The notes beneath the pieces were generated by a model. It was not told where the DNA came from. It made no database searches and saw only the letters and a list, made by a program, of their open reading frames with translations. The position numbers were made by a program, and so were the translations under genes. Below, one piece after another: positions 27,994-37,039 of a DNA stretch of 64,000 bases (position 1 is the first letter of the stretch; every line of letters begins with the position of its first letter). Location: NCBI GenBank assembly GCA_964400495.1, contig CAYNTS010000001.1:1-64000 (forward strand). The letters run 5' to 3'. Source of the DNA: CAYNTS01 sp964400495 (GTDB lineage: Bacteria > Fidelibacterota > Marinisomatia > SCGC-AAA003-L08 > D37C17).

Positions 27994-29268
27994 TTATTCC
28001 TCTGTTTCCAAGGCTTCTTCATTTTTTTCAAAACCAGAAGCTTCATTAATTATTTCAGCAATTTTCTCGATTGTTTTTTCACCAATCCCTTTTAGTGACA
28101 ACAAATCACTTCTATCACAATCTAAAAAGTCATCACCAGTATGGATTTCCAAACTTGCAAGAGTTTCTAGCTGTACTGTTGTTATTCCAGCAAGCTCATC
28201 AAGATACACGACTTGTTTTTGTTCGCCTTCGTAGTCCGAACGCTTTACAGCATCAATTGTATAGCCTGTAACATCAGAAGTTAGTTTAATATTGTGACCA
28301 TTCCTTCCAATTGCAATTGGCAATTCTTCATCTTCAAAAACTGCCACAACAAACGGTCTTTCTTCGTCAATATACAAATTCACTGGCTTAGCTGGTGCAA
28401 GAGCTCTAGTAATAAGTATCTCTGGTTGTTCGCTCCAGTTGATGATATCGATTTTTTCGCCATTCAATTCACGCACAATTGACTGGATTCTACTTCCGCG
28501 CATACCTACACATGCACCAACAGCATCAATTCGCCTGTCTGATGAAAACACAACAACTTTACTTCTATCTCCAGGAGTTCTTGAAATTGCTTTAATTTCA
28601 ATAACACCATCTTCAATTTCTGGAATTTCTTTTTCAAACAGTCGTTCTAAAAATTCATTTGTACAGCGAGAAAGAATAATCTCAGGACCTCGGGTAGTAA
28701 ACTCAACACTTTTAATAACCCCTCTAATTGAACCACCTCTTCTATACCTATCATTTGGTATTTGTTCAGTTTTGGGTAGAATCAATTCTACTTTTGATTC
28801 AGATGAAACGAAAACTCTATCTCTTTGAATTTGATGCACATGTCCAGAAAATATTTCCCCAATTTTATTATGGTACGAATCAAAAACTGACTGCTTTTCG
28901 ATATCTCTAATTTTCTGTGCTAAATGTTGTTTAGCTGTATTAATTAACCTACGACCAAAATCAGAAGGATTTAAAATTTCGATATAAGGATCGCCAACTT
29001 CTAAAAATTCTTCCACTTTTCTTGCATCTTCAACACTAATTTCAATTACCGGGTCAAATACTTCATCAACAACCATTTTTTCTTGGTAAATTTCAATTTC
29101 ACCCTTTTCCATATTTACAATAACACTGAAATTTTCATAATCTTCACCATATTTTTTAAGAACAAGTGTTAAAAATAATTCTTCAATTATTGTACTTAGA
29201 TTTGTTCGATCTATATTTTTTTCTTTAGCTACATCACTGAAAGCTTCAATGATTCTCTTGTTTATCAA
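27994..29268 (-). CDS. nusA: transcription termination/antitermination protein NusA
   Basis: NusA binds RNA polymerase and nascent RNA. It has the N-terminal polymerase-binding domain (about 1-130), an S1 domain (GEIFSGHVHQIQRDRVFV), and two KH domains (with GACVGMRGSRIQSIVREL and LPIAIGRNGHNIKLTSDV). A C-terminal helix-hairpin-helix (LLSLKGIGEKTIEKIAEI) and an acidic tail follow, 424 residues in all. The start is TTG at 29268 with AGGAG seven bases before it. rimP, usually upstream, is absent at this place; instead there is a hairpin and an unrelated TPR gene. Confidence 0.96.
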   Translation of the reverse strand: MINKRIIEAFSDVAKEKNIDRTNLSTIIEELFLTLVLKKYGEDYENFSVIVNMEKGEIEIYQEKMVVDEVFDPVIEISVEDARKVEEFLEVGDPYIEILNPSDFGRRLINTAKQHLAQKIRDIEKQSVFDSYHNKIGEIFSGHVHQIQRDRVFVSSESKVELILPKTEQIPNDRYRRGGSIRGVIKSVEFTTRGPEIILSRCTNEFLERLFEKEIPEIEDGVIEIKAISRTPGDRSKVVVFSSDRRIDAVGACVGMRGSRIQSIVRELNGEKIDIINWSEQPEILITRALAPAKPVNLYIDEERPFVVAVFEDEELPIAIGRNGHNIKLTSDVTGYTIDAVKRSDYEGEQKQVVYLDELAGITTVQLETLASLEIHTGDDFLDCDRSDLLSLKGIGEKTIEKIAEIINEASGFEKNEEALETEE

Positions 29269-29322
29269 GTTGATACTCCTATTTCTACAACCTAAAAAAT
29301 TACAAATATTATATAAATACGC

Positions 29323-29349
29323 AGAAAGTGGGGATTATCCCCACTTTCT
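29323..29349 (-). terminator. strong hairpin between the TPR gene and nusA
   Basis: AGAAAGTGGGGA (29323-29334) pairs perfectly with TCCCCACTTTCT (29338-29349), 12 bp with a 3-nt loop. It lies 44 bases after the TPR gene stop and 55 before nusA. No real T-run follows on either strand, so it may be a terminator of a T-poor type or an RNA processing site in the nusA leader. Confidence 0.55.
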
Positions 29350-29392
29350 TAACGGCATATATTACAAAATAGTTTGCTTTTAATCCAATATA

Positions 29393-30055
29393 TTAATCTA
29401 CTAAATAATATTGAACTTCTGCATTAAGTTCTTCTATAATATTCTTGTTTGCAAGTGAAATTGATTCATCATCTAACAATTCCTCCAATTCACTCTTAGC
29501 ATCAGAAAATTCTTCAAGTTTTAGTAAACATCTAATTGAAGATATTGTATTGCTTGTAGATTGTTCAAGTGTTGGTGAGATATTAGATGCTTTTGCGTAC
29601 AAATTCTTAGCATTCTCATATTCGCCTAAATTAACGGCAATCATTGCCTTAGCTTGTAAAGTAGAAGATTCTAAAAGAGGATCATTCGTATTATTTGCAA
29701 AATCATTTAATAAATCATTAATTAACAGTTCGTCATCATTTCGAATTGCATCTTGTAATATAAGCACTAAAGCATGGTCAGCTGCTTTTGTATCTTTATA
29801 ATTTTCTAAAATAGATTTGAAAATATCAATTGAGTTTTCAGACTGGTTATCAATATAACTATTTTGTGCTTTTCCAGCAATACTAGTTGCTAGTTCTTCA
29901 TTTGCTTTTGCTGTACTATTAAAATATCCAATAGAAGTTATTACGATTGTCAAAACAACCACACCTTGAATAAAATATTGTTTGTTTTCCTTAATATATT
30001 CGACTGCTTCAATTATTTTTTGAAGAATCGGATCTCTTTTTAATTCATCTTTCAT
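29393..30055 (-). CDS. TPR-like single-pass membrane protein
   Basis: This 220-residue protein has a cytoplasmic N-terminus, one transmembrane helix (about residues 30-47, FIQGVVVLTIVITSIGYF) and a long helical region with tetratricopeptide character (AKAMIAVNLGEYENAKNLYAKA and two weaker repeats). The layout resembles YfgM-like proteins, which assist envelope protein folding at the Sec translocon; this is only an analogy. I chose the second ATG (30055), because AAAAGGA is seven bases before it but only about one base before the first ATG (30061). tRNA-Arg lies just upstream. Confidence 0.75.
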   Translation of the reverse strand: MKDELKRDPILQKIIEAVEYIKENKQYFIQGVVVLTIVITSIGYFNSTAKANEELATSIAGKAQNSYIDNQSENSIDIFKSILENYKDTKAADHALVLILQDAIRNDDELLINDLLNDFANNTNDPLLESSTLQAKAMIAVNLGEYENAKNLYAKASNISPTLEQSTSNTISSIRCLLKLEEFSDAKSELEELLDDESISLANKNIIEELNAEVQYYLVD

Positions 30056-30077
30056 ATTCATTTCCTTTTATGACTTG

Positions 30078-30149
30078 TACCCTCTACAGGAATCGAACCT
30101 GTATCTAAGGTTTAGGAAACCTTTGTTCTATCCGTTGAACTAAGAGGGC
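30078..30149 (-). tRNA. tRNA-Arg (anticodon CCT)
   Basis: This is a 72-base cloverleaf with acceptor GCCCTCT/AGAGGGT, D-arm containing AGTTCAACGGATAGAAC, anticodon arm AAGGT-TTCCTAA-ACCTT giving CCT, and T-arm ACAGG-TTCGATT-CCTGT. The discriminator is A and CCA is not encoded. It sits between the metallopeptidase gene and the TPR gene on the same strand. Confidence 0.95.
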
Positions 30150-30215
30150 TCATTATTAATTAATGAGCTTATAAAGTGGGCAAAATTAAAGTTCATAAGG
30201 TTTTCAATACAACGT

Positions 30216-31886
30216 TTATTTTATGATTGTAATTGTAGATTTCTCTATGAAAGTATTATCTGACAGTACCAGAAAATACATACCATTAGTTAAATTGATT
30301 AATTCTATTTCACCAGTCTGTTCGATGTTTGCGAGAGGAATAGATGTTTCATGAACTTTTTGGCCTAGCAAATTAAATATCTTTACATTAAGTTGATTAG
30401 CTAAATCTGTATAACTAGAAATATAATCAAACTTTAGTTTTGAATTATCTACTGGATTAGGATAAGTTGTAATATATTTTTCAATACTTTCTTCCAAATC
30501 ATTTGAATGAATAAAAATACTAACATTGTTTGTACTTGAAGTTGAAGTGTATAAAGATAAAATTAAATTTTGGTAATATGTACTATCTGTATTCCAATAA
30601 TTAATATCATTATTGTTTAATATAGTTTCAAAGTTTGAAACAAGTATGCCATCAGCGTTAGAATTTAAGTTAACTAATTCATATACTAACAGATCGGTTG
30701 GTATTTCAATGTGTACCGATGAATATGCAGGTAAATAATAATTATTAAAAGTGATTTCTTCCTCGGATTCAAGTTGCATATTACTTAAAGTTAATTGCAA
30801 TGCGGGGGTATCAATAGTGGTTCCTGATGGTAGCTCAGCAATGGCAATTGATTCAATCCATATTTTAAACAAATCATCAAATTCTTCACGACCAATTATA
30901 TCAACCAATGAAGCAATTCCTTGTTCGTCGTTATCATTAAAAATAACATTAATCGCATCTTGACCGCTGTCAAATGCAGCAAACTCATAGTCAAAATATT
31001 CATAAAGAAATTGCATAAATAATGCAGATTTTGCATAGTATGGAGCTGAATTAGAACCAAAAGGTACCCATTCATCAAGTCCAATAGTTGTATTTTCTAA
31101 AAAATAACTATAATCACGTTCATCAATACCTAATATTGATGGCATTAAATCTGATAACCCTTCATTAAGCCATGGATTATGAGGTGTACAATTAAAAGCA
31201 TTTTCAACTTGTGAAATAATAGAAGTATCTGTGTAATTAAAATACCCTTCGCATTTATCAATACTCCAATGTAGTAAATGTTGATATTCATGCGCTAGGG
31301 TAAATAATGCTCTCTCCGGATTAGAAGACGTTAAGTTCCCGGGATTGGAATCAATATAAATAACATCCACTGTATTTCCATTACCTAACTGATCATTTGC
31401 ATCAAAATAACCAGCAACAAAATTACCACTACCAGAATAATTATCCTGAATATCAAGGAGTAGAATATTAACTTTACCAGAACCATCAATATTTGGTGGT
31501 GCTACGCCAAATATTGTTTCCTCAGCATTCTTAATCCCATTTTGGAACCCAACTTGTGCATTTGGTGTTGATTGGGTAAACATTATATAAATAGTTTCAA
31601 TAGCTGAGTAAGAAATATTACCATTACTGTATTCTCCTGATTCAACATAAATATTGGTAGTTTCATCTGATTTAACTAACTCAAATTCAACACACTCATA
31701 TTCAGGGTTACCATCTACAATATTTGTTTCAACCAAAAACTCATTTTCGTTGCATTCGGTTCTGGAAGAAAGTACATCTGTTGGAAAATTTTGATTTACT
31801 TTGAAGGTTCCACATTCTTCATGAGATTGCGCATTTAGGGAATTTGCGATTATAAAGAAATAAATTAGTCTAACAATGTTCATCAA
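30216..31886 (-). CDS. secreted zinc metallopeptidase with C-terminal sorting domain
   Basis: This is a 556-residue exported protein. A signal peptide (NIVRLIYFFIIANSLNAQS) is followed by a propeptide-like region with cysteines, then a zincin catalytic site HEYQHLLHW (histidines 199 and 203, glutamate 200) and a downstream NPWLNEGLSD with a likely third zinc ligand. This spacing resembles the hyicolysin (M30) type of peptidases. The last 80 residues are a Type IX-style sorting domain (YPNPVDN, FNLLGQKVHE, NLTNGMYFLVLSD). It probably digests external protein. The gene overlaps gpsA by 17 bases. Substrate unknown. Confidence 0.85.
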   Translation of the reverse strand: MMNIVRLIYFFIIANSLNAQSHEECGTFKVNQNFPTDVLSSRTECNENEFLVETNIVDGNPEYECVEFELVKSDETTNIYVESGEYSNGNISYSAIETIYIMFTQSTPNAQVGFQNGIKNAEETIFGVAPPNIDGSGKVNILLLDIQDNYSGSGNFVAGYFDANDQLGNGNTVDVIYIDSNPGNLTSSNPERALFTLAHEYQHLLHWSIDKCEGYFNYTDTSIISQVENAFNCTPHNPWLNEGLSDLMPSILGIDERDYSYFLENTTIGLDEWVPFGSNSAPYYAKSALFMQFLYEYFDYEFAAFDSGQDAINVIFNDNDEQGIASLVDIIGREEFDDLFKIWIESIAIAELPSGTTIDTPALQLTLSNMQLESEEEITFNNYYLPAYSSVHIEIPTDLLVYELVNLNSNADGILVSNFETILNNNDINYWNTDSTYYQNLILSLYTSTSSTNNVSIFIHSNDLEESIEKYITTYPNPVDNSKLKFDYISSYTDLANQLNVKIFNLLGQKVHETSIPLANIEQTGEIELINLTNGMYFLVLSDNTFIEKSTITIIK

Positions 31887-32859
31887 CTAGATTTCTATTC
31901 ATCAGGTCGCGTATTGCATCTTTTGGCGGTTTATTGTTAAATATGACATTGAAGATTTCAGAAGAAATTGGCATTTCAATGTTGTACTTTTCTTTTAAAG
32001 CGTTAACAGATTTTGTAGTTGAAACACCTTCGGCCACCATATCCATTGAAGATAATATTTTATTCAATTTCATCCCTTTACCTAAGCATTTGCCGACATA
32101 ACAATTTCTGCTAAACTCACTAAAGGATGTTACAATTAAATCACCTAATCCACTCAAACCTGAAAATGTATTTTTATTACCACCCATTGCAACACCTAAT
32201 CGTTTTATTTCTTCAAGTCCACGTGTGATAAGTGCAGCTTGAGTATTATCTCCAAGCTGTAGTCCCTTGCAAATACCAGATGCAATTGCAATTACATTTT
32301 TAATTGCACCGCCAATTTCAACACCAATTATGTCATCACTGGAATACACTCTAAAATAATCATTTGCAAACATATCCCGAACTAATCGTGCAGTTTCAAT
32401 ATTCTTACAAGCAGTTACTACAGTTGTTACTTTTTTAGCAATTACTTCTTCTGCATGACTTGGACCTGAAAGAGCTACAATTTTATTCATATCCATTGAT
32501 AATACTTCTGAAATTACTTCATTCATTAATAAATTTGAACTGTTCTCAATACCTTTTGAAGCACAAATCACTGGTTTATGTTTATTTAAAATCGTAAAAT
32601 CATACAACACTTCACGAACTACTTGGCTTGGCACAGCAATTAACAAGGCATCATAATTTTCCAAGTCGTGAAGATTGGATGTATATTTGATTCTAGAATC
32701 GAGTTCAAAGTTTGGTAAGTTAGGATGAATTTGATTTTTAGCTAACTGTTCGACAAACTCTGGTTTTCTATGCCAAATTCGAACAGAATGATTATTATTA
32801 ATTAAAACCGAAGCTAGGGCAGTCCCCCATGTGCCTGCACCTAAAATGGAAATCTGCAT
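31870..32859 (-). CDS. gpsA: glycerol-3-phosphate dehydrogenase [NAD(P)+]
   Basis: The enzyme reduces dihydroxyacetone phosphate to sn-glycerol 3-phosphate for phospholipids. It starts MQISILGAGTWGTALASVL (Rossmann), with ALSGPSHAEEV (about 120), the catalytic lysine region GGAIKNVIAIASGIC, and GLSGLGDLIVT. The length of 329 residues is normal. It follows purM by two bases. Confidence 0.96.
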   Translation of the reverse strand: MQISILGAGTWGTALASVLINNNHSVRIWHRKPEFVEQLAKNQIHPNLPNFELDSRIKYTSNLHDLENYDALLIAVPSQVVREVLYDFTILNKHKPVICASKGIENSSNLLMNEVISEVLSMDMNKIVALSGPSHAEEVIAKKVTTVVTACKNIETARLVRDMFANDYFRVYSSDDIIGVEIGGAIKNVIAIASGICKGLQLGDNTQAALITRGLEEIKRLGVAMGGNKNTFSGLSGLGDLIVTSFSEFSRNCYVGKCLGKGMKLNKILSSMDMVAEGVSTTKSVNALKEKYNIEMPISSEIFNVIFNNKPPKDAIRDLMNRNLVDEHC

Positions 32860-32861
32860 TA

Positions 32862-33854
32862 TTAGATAACGTTTCCTAAATTTACATACGGTTCATTTTT
32901 AGAATCTAAATATCCAGTTAATTCATTTACAGAATCTTTTCTAACAATTATTATTAATCCTATTCCTAAATTCATACTATGTCGCATATCGTCTGTTGGA
33001 ACATTGCCCATATCTTGAATCAATTTGAATATTTTTGGCCACTCCCAAGCATTCCAATTAATTTTTAAATCTTGATTTTCTTCAATAACACGCTTTGTAT
33101 TGTCAATAATTCCACCACCAGTAATATGTGATAAGCTAATTAACCACTCTTTTTCAAGTATTGGATCAATGATGGATAAATATGAACGATGAATTGCCAA
33201 TAATGTATCTTGCAATGTACACCCAAGTTGATCAACATAATCATCAACATCAAAGTGACTCAAGAGCACATTACGCGCTAAAGAATAACCATTTGTATGC
33301 AATCCTGTAGATTTTAACCCAATTAAAACATCTCCGGGCTGAGTTTTACGATTTGGGAGCATATTTTTCTTATCTACAACTCCAATTATGGTACCACTAA
33401 TATCATAATCACCATCTTGATAAAATCCAGGCATTTCAGCAGTTTCACCACCAATGAGTGAGCAGTTGTTTTCTTGGCACGCTTTTGATAATCCAGAGAC
33501 AACCGATTCCAACACGTTCACATCTAGTTTTGCTGTTGCAAAATAGTCAAGAAAGAACAAAGGTCTAGCACCTACTGCAAGAATATCGTTTGCGCAATGA
33601 TTAACTAAACATTGTCCAATTGTATCATGAGTATTTGCTAAAAATGCTAATTTTAACTTAGTACCAACACCGTCGGCACTTGAAACTAAAACAGGATTTT
33701 CATAGTTCTCTTTTGGGAATTCAAAACATCCACCAAACCCCCCAATATCAGTTAATGTATTTGCAGTAAATGTTGATTTAACTAATTTTCCAATTCTCGA
33801 TACTGCTTCTGCTCCAGCATCAATATCAACACCTGCTTCTTTATATGTTGTCAC
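32862..33854 (-). CDS. purM: phosphoribosylformylglycinamidine cyclo-ligase (AIR synthetase)
   Basis: PurM closes the imidazole ring in purine synthesis using ATP. It begins YKEAGVDIDAGAEAVSRIGK, with SADGVGTKLKLA, NDILAVGARPLFFLDYFA, GGETAEMPGFY and HITGGGIIDNTKRV. The length is 330 residues. It overlaps the acyl-CoA synthetase gene by 14 bases. purE is elsewhere in the window (49573), so purine genes are scattered. Confidence 0.96.
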   Translation of the reverse strand: MTTYKEAGVDIDAGAEAVSRIGKLVKSTFTANTLTDIGGFGGCFEFPKENYENPVLVSSADGVGTKLKLAFLANTHDTIGQCLVNHCANDILAVGARPLFFLDYFATAKLDVNVLESVVSGLSKACQENNCSLIGGETAEMPGFYQDGDYDISGTIIGVVDKKNMLPNRKTQPGDVLIGLKSTGLHTNGYSLARNVLLSHFDVDDYVDQLGCTLQDTLLAIHRSYLSIIDPILEKEWLISLSHITGGGIIDNTKRVIEENQDLKINWNAWEWPKIFKLIQDMGNVPTDDMRHSMNLGIGLIIIVRKDSVNELTGYLDSKNEPYVNLGNVI

Positions 33855-35664
33855 TTTCTTTCTTATCTCCTTGGTAAATATTTTCTATTTCATCTTTAAA
33901 ATTTTCTACAACAACTTTTCTAACTACTTTTAATGTTGGAGTTAACTCACCTTTTTCTAATGTTAAAATTCTTGGGATTAATGCAAATTTCTTTATCTTT
34001 TCATATTTTGAAAATTTTCGCATTGCATTGTCAATAATTTTTGTAAACAACTCAATTACATCTGGATGGTCAATAATTGCTTCGTTGCTTGAAATTTCTT
34101 TTCCATTTTCATGTAAATATTTTTTCACATTTTCAAAACATGGCGCAATAAGAGCACTTATGTAGTTACGCTTGTCTCCAATTGCCACGATTTGTTCAAC
34201 ATAAGGTGAAGCAATAACAGTGTTTTCAAGTGGAGCGGGTGCTACATTTTTACCACCCGAAGTTACAATTAAACTTTTCTTTCTATCTGTTATTTTCAGA
34301 AAACCATCTTGATCTATTTCTCCAATATCACCAGTATGAAACCAGCCATCAGATTCAAGTACTTCTTTTGTTGCTTCTTCATTATTATAATATCCTAACA
34401 TAATACTGGGACCTTTAGCTAATATTTCTCCGTCGTCAGCAATTTTTATATCAATATTATACAGTGGTTTCCCAACGCTTCCGAACCGTTTATAATTTTC
34501 TGTATTACATGTTAAAACAGGGCTAGTTTCTGTCAATCCATATCCTTCTAAAATAGTTACACCCACTGATGCAAAAAATTCAGCAATTTCTTGCGAAAGT
34601 GGAGCTCCACCCGAAACAAAAAATCGTAAGTTGCCTCCCATTTTAGCTTTAATTTTGCTGTAAATTAATTTATCTGCAATTTTATATTGTAATTTTAAAC
34701 CAAATGGAATGGGTTCGCCTGCTAACTCCAAGGTTGAAACATCGCTCCCAGTTTTCGTTGCCCAATTAAATAATTTACGTTTAATGGGTGGAGCAGTTTT
34801 TAATCCTTCAATTATTTTAGCATGAATTTTTTCATACAAACGTGGAACACTAAGTACGATTGAGGGCTTAACTTCAATTAAATTGTCTGGTACAGATTCG
34901 ATACTTTCTGCATAATATACAATACCTCCAACAGAAAAAGCTGAGAAATGCCCACCCATTCTTTCAAAAACATGACTTAAGGGTAAAAAAGATAAAAAAC
35001 TTTCACTTTCTGTAAACTTAACAGAGTTTACTGTAGCATCTACATTTGTCATTAAATTTTTATGACTAAGCATTACACCTTTTGGATTTCCAGTTGTACC
35101 TGATGTGTAAATTAATGTTAATAAATCATCTGGTTTAGATGCAGGAATTAAATCATTTTCAAAATCTAACTCAGAATCTTTTGCATAATTAGTACCAACA
35201 TTTAGAAAATTTGAAAAATTCATTACAAATTCTTCACTGCCATCATAGGAGTCATCTAATACAATAATTTGTAGAAGTTGTGGACATTGATCTTTAATTT
35301 CCACAATTTTATCGAGTTGTTCTTGGTTTTCAACAAATATAACTTTTGTTCCAGAATCGAATAGAATATATAATATTTGAGATGCAATAAGCGTTGGATA
35401 AATACTTACAGTAGCTGAACCTGAGATAATAGCCCCATAATCACACATTGCCCATTTCGGAGAATTGTTGGATAAAATAGAAACTCTGTCTCCATGCTTT
35501 ACATCTAATGAAAGTAATCCAAATGCAATATCTTTAACAGTATATTTAATTTCTCGGCCGGTTAACCCAATCCATTGTGAATCTTTTTTATAATAATAAA
35601 GGGCTTTATTGAAATACTTCGTGGTAGAATTATTAAACATTTGCGATACTGTGGTAAAAGCCAT
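33841..35664 (-). CDS. long-chain acyl-CoA synthetase (AMP-forming)
   Basis: This 607-residue ANL-superfamily enzyme activates fatty acids with ATP and CoA. Motifs are YTSGTTGNPKGVMLSHKNL (P-loop, about residues 188-206), ILEGYGLTETSPVL, GWFHTGDIG and DRKKSLIVTSGGKNVAP. The length and the LKFFVSGGAPL-like segment (LRFFVSGGAPLSQEIAEF) fit the long-chain subgroup related to FadD15. It would feed the beta-oxidation operon at 57412-62746. AGGG lies about eight bases before the ATG. A palindrome (35715-35730) upstream may be an operator. Confidence 0.92.
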   Translation of the reverse strand: MAFTTVSQMFNNSTTKYFNKALYYYKKDSQWIGLTGREIKYTVKDIAFGLLSLDVKHGDRVSILSNNSPKWAMCDYGAIISGSATVSIYPTLIASQILYILFDSGTKVIFVENQEQLDKIVEIKDQCPQLLQIIVLDDSYDGSEEFVMNFSNFLNVGTNYAKDSELDFENDLIPASKPDDLLTLIYTSGTTGNPKGVMLSHKNLMTNVDATVNSVKFTESESFLSFLPLSHVFERMGGHFSAFSVGGIVYYAESIESVPDNLIEVKPSIVLSVPRLYEKIHAKIIEGLKTAPPIKRKLFNWATKTGSDVSTLELAGEPIPFGLKLQYKIADKLIYSKIKAKMGGNLRFFVSGGAPLSQEIAEFFASVGVTILEGYGLTETSPVLTCNTENYKRFGSVGKPLYNIDIKIADDGEILAKGPSIMLGYYNNEEATKEVLESDGWFHTGDIGEIDQDGFLKITDRKKSLIVTSGGKNVAPAPLENTVIASPYVEQIVAIGDKRNYISALIAPCFENVKKYLHENGKEISSNEAIIDHPDVIELFTKIIDNAMRKFSKYEKIKKFALIPRILTLEKGELTPTLKVVRKVVVENFKDEIENIYQGDKKESDNI

Positions 35665-35714
35665 AAAATTTCCCTAAGATTTATTAAAAAATATGCAGTA
35701 AATATAACTTTAAA

Positions 35715-35730
35715 TCTAACGTGAGTTAGA
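35715..35730. promoter_or_regulatory. palindrome upstream of the acyl-CoA synthetase gene
   Basis: TCTAAC-GTGA-GTTAGA is a 6-bp inverted repeat 51 bases before the acyl-CoA synthetase start and 22 bases from the tRNA-Leu promoter. Size and place suit a dimeric repressor site, but it does not match the site at the TetR gene. Confidence 0.3.
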
Positions 35731-35751
35731 GTAGGAATAAAAATATTATTA

Positions 35752-35781
35752 TTGACAAAGAAAGATAATTGTTCATATAAG
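35752..35781 (+). promoter_or_regulatory. sigma70-type promoter for tRNA-Leu
   Basis: TTGACA at 35752-35757 and ATATAAG ending at 35781 are spaced 17-18 bases, placing the transcript start about 25 bases before the tRNA 5' end. This is the cleanest -35/-10 pair in the window. Confidence 0.6.
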
Positions 35782-35814
35782 TTGAAGTAAGTAAATTTTC
35801 TGGCTAGATTTTAT

Positions 35815-35898
35815 GCCGAGGTGGTGAAATTGGTAGACGCGCTGGATTCAAAATCCAGTATCCTTCGGGATGTGTGGGTTCGATCCCCACCCTCGGTA
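35815..35898 (+). tRNA. tRNA-Leu (anticodon CAA)
   Basis: This is an 84-base class II tRNA. The acceptor GCCGAGG pairs with CCTCGGT, the anticodon arm CTGGA-TTCAAAA-TCCAG gives CAA, a long variable arm contains TATCCTTCGGGATGT, and the T-arm is GTGGG-TTCGATC-CCCAC. The discriminator is A and CCA is not encoded. Confidence 0.96.
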
Positions 35899-36040
35899 CA
35901 GCAATAATTATTTTTTTGTGACCCACTTCTCATTTTTCAAATACTTCCAATAATGTGATTTATGTTAATAAAACAATACTCACAAGAATTCTATTATACA
36001 CTATCGTTTAATTTATACATAACTAACTGATGAGGGTAAA

Positions 36041-36241
36041 ATGGAAAGTAAAGAAGAAAAGAAACAGCAAATATTATTTATTATTTGGGTAAATTTATTT
36101 ATTGGCATATATAATTTATATGTTTTTTCAGAAATGAGTTCATTGTTTCACTTAGTAATTGGAATACTTAATATTGGAGTATGGGTATTTTTTAGAAATG
36201 AATCAATTCGTATGGCAGTTATAGATTACAGAAATAGATAG
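36041..36241 (+). CDS. small two-helix membrane protein of unknown function
   Basis: This 66-residue protein has a charged N-terminus (MESKEEKKQQ) and two hydrophobic stretches (about 11-29 and 35-52), ending RNESIRMAVIDYRNR. I do not recognise the family. GAGGG at 36030-36034 lies six bases before the ATG, which supports it as a real gene. It stands alone between tRNA-Leu and a convergent MORN_2 gene. Confidence 0.55.
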   Translation: MESKEEKKQQILFIIWVNLFIGIYNLYVFSEMSSLFHLVIGILNIGVWVFFRNESIRMAVIDYRNR

Positions 36242-36250
36242 TTTGATTGA

Positions 36251-37024
36251 TTACTCTGTAGGTATTCCGTTTTTATCGTACGATTCGATAATATCAATTA
36301 AAACTCCATAGTCATATTTTTTTACAAATTTTGGCTGACCATTAGAGTACCACTCTTTTGAGTATCCATGTAATTGATCTTGTGAGTAATTCCACTCTGC
36401 ACGCAATTGACCATCACTATACCATTTAGTTTGCAATCCCTCTAATTTTCCATTTTTATAATTATAAAGTTGCATGAGTTGTCCGTTGTCATACCATTTT
36501 TTCTGCATCCCATCTCGGCGCTCATTTTTGTAACTATATTCAACAAATAATTGACCATTTTCGTACCATTCTCGCATTATGCCATTTTCTGACTCTTGAA
36601 TAGGAATTGAGTTTTCTACTAATTCTTCAAAAACATCAATAAATTTACCCTTAATCCAAAACAAGAGTTCACCAGATAATTTTAAAGATCGTTTTGATTC
36701 GATTTCTATAAACGGATGCTCATAGTTAACTAGTACTGAGTTGGTAATTAATTGTGTGCTATCACAAACTGAGGCATAAATTGCCCCACCGAATTTTGAT
36801 GTTAACCTAAACTCTAATTCACAGTCTGAGCGTTTCTTTGGTTTGAAATTAATATCATTAATATATTTTAGTTCAACTGAATACATCCCTTCATCTTTAT
36901 CAATTAATTGCATGATATTTATTTTTTCAGTTTTTGGTAATATATCAACCTTATACTCGCGTGTAGTAACAATGCTTTGCGAAAATAGTAGTGTATAAGT
37001 TAATAATATTGCTATTATTTTCAT
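36251..37024 (-). CDS. exported MORN_2-repeat protein (YwqK-like)
   Basis: This 257-residue protein has a signal peptide (MKIIAILLTYTLLFSQS). After an unrecognised domain of about 130 residues it carries at least four MORN_2 repeats of the form G-x-x-x-x-W-Y-x-(N/D)-G-Q-L (REWYENGQLFVEYSY, KKWYDNGQLMQLYNY, TKWYSDGQLRAEWNY, KEWYSNGQPKFVKKY). Such proteins are often labelled as toxin-antitoxin antitoxins, a label with little support; here there is no toxin partner. It is 15 bases after the alpha/beta hydrolase gene and likely in its operon. Confidence 0.75.
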   Translation of the reverse strand: MKIIAILLTYTLLFSQSIVTTREYKVDILPKTEKINIMQLIDKDEGMYSVELKYINDINFKPKKRSDCELEFRLTSKFGGAIYASVCDSTQLITNSVLVNYEHPFIEIESKRSLKLSGELLFWIKGKFIDVFEELVENSIPIQESENGIMREWYENGQLFVEYSYKNERRDGMQKKWYDNGQLMQLYNYKNGKLEGLQTKWYSDGQLRAEWNYSQDQLHGYSKEWYSNGQPKFVKKYDYGVLIDIIESYDKNGIPTE

Positions 37025-37039
37025 TATGCCCCCATCATT

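Noticed and set aside
36251..37024. A toxin-antitoxin pair (the MORN_2 family is often labelled antitoxin)
   Set aside because: No adjacent toxin-like gene, and the protein has a signal peptide.
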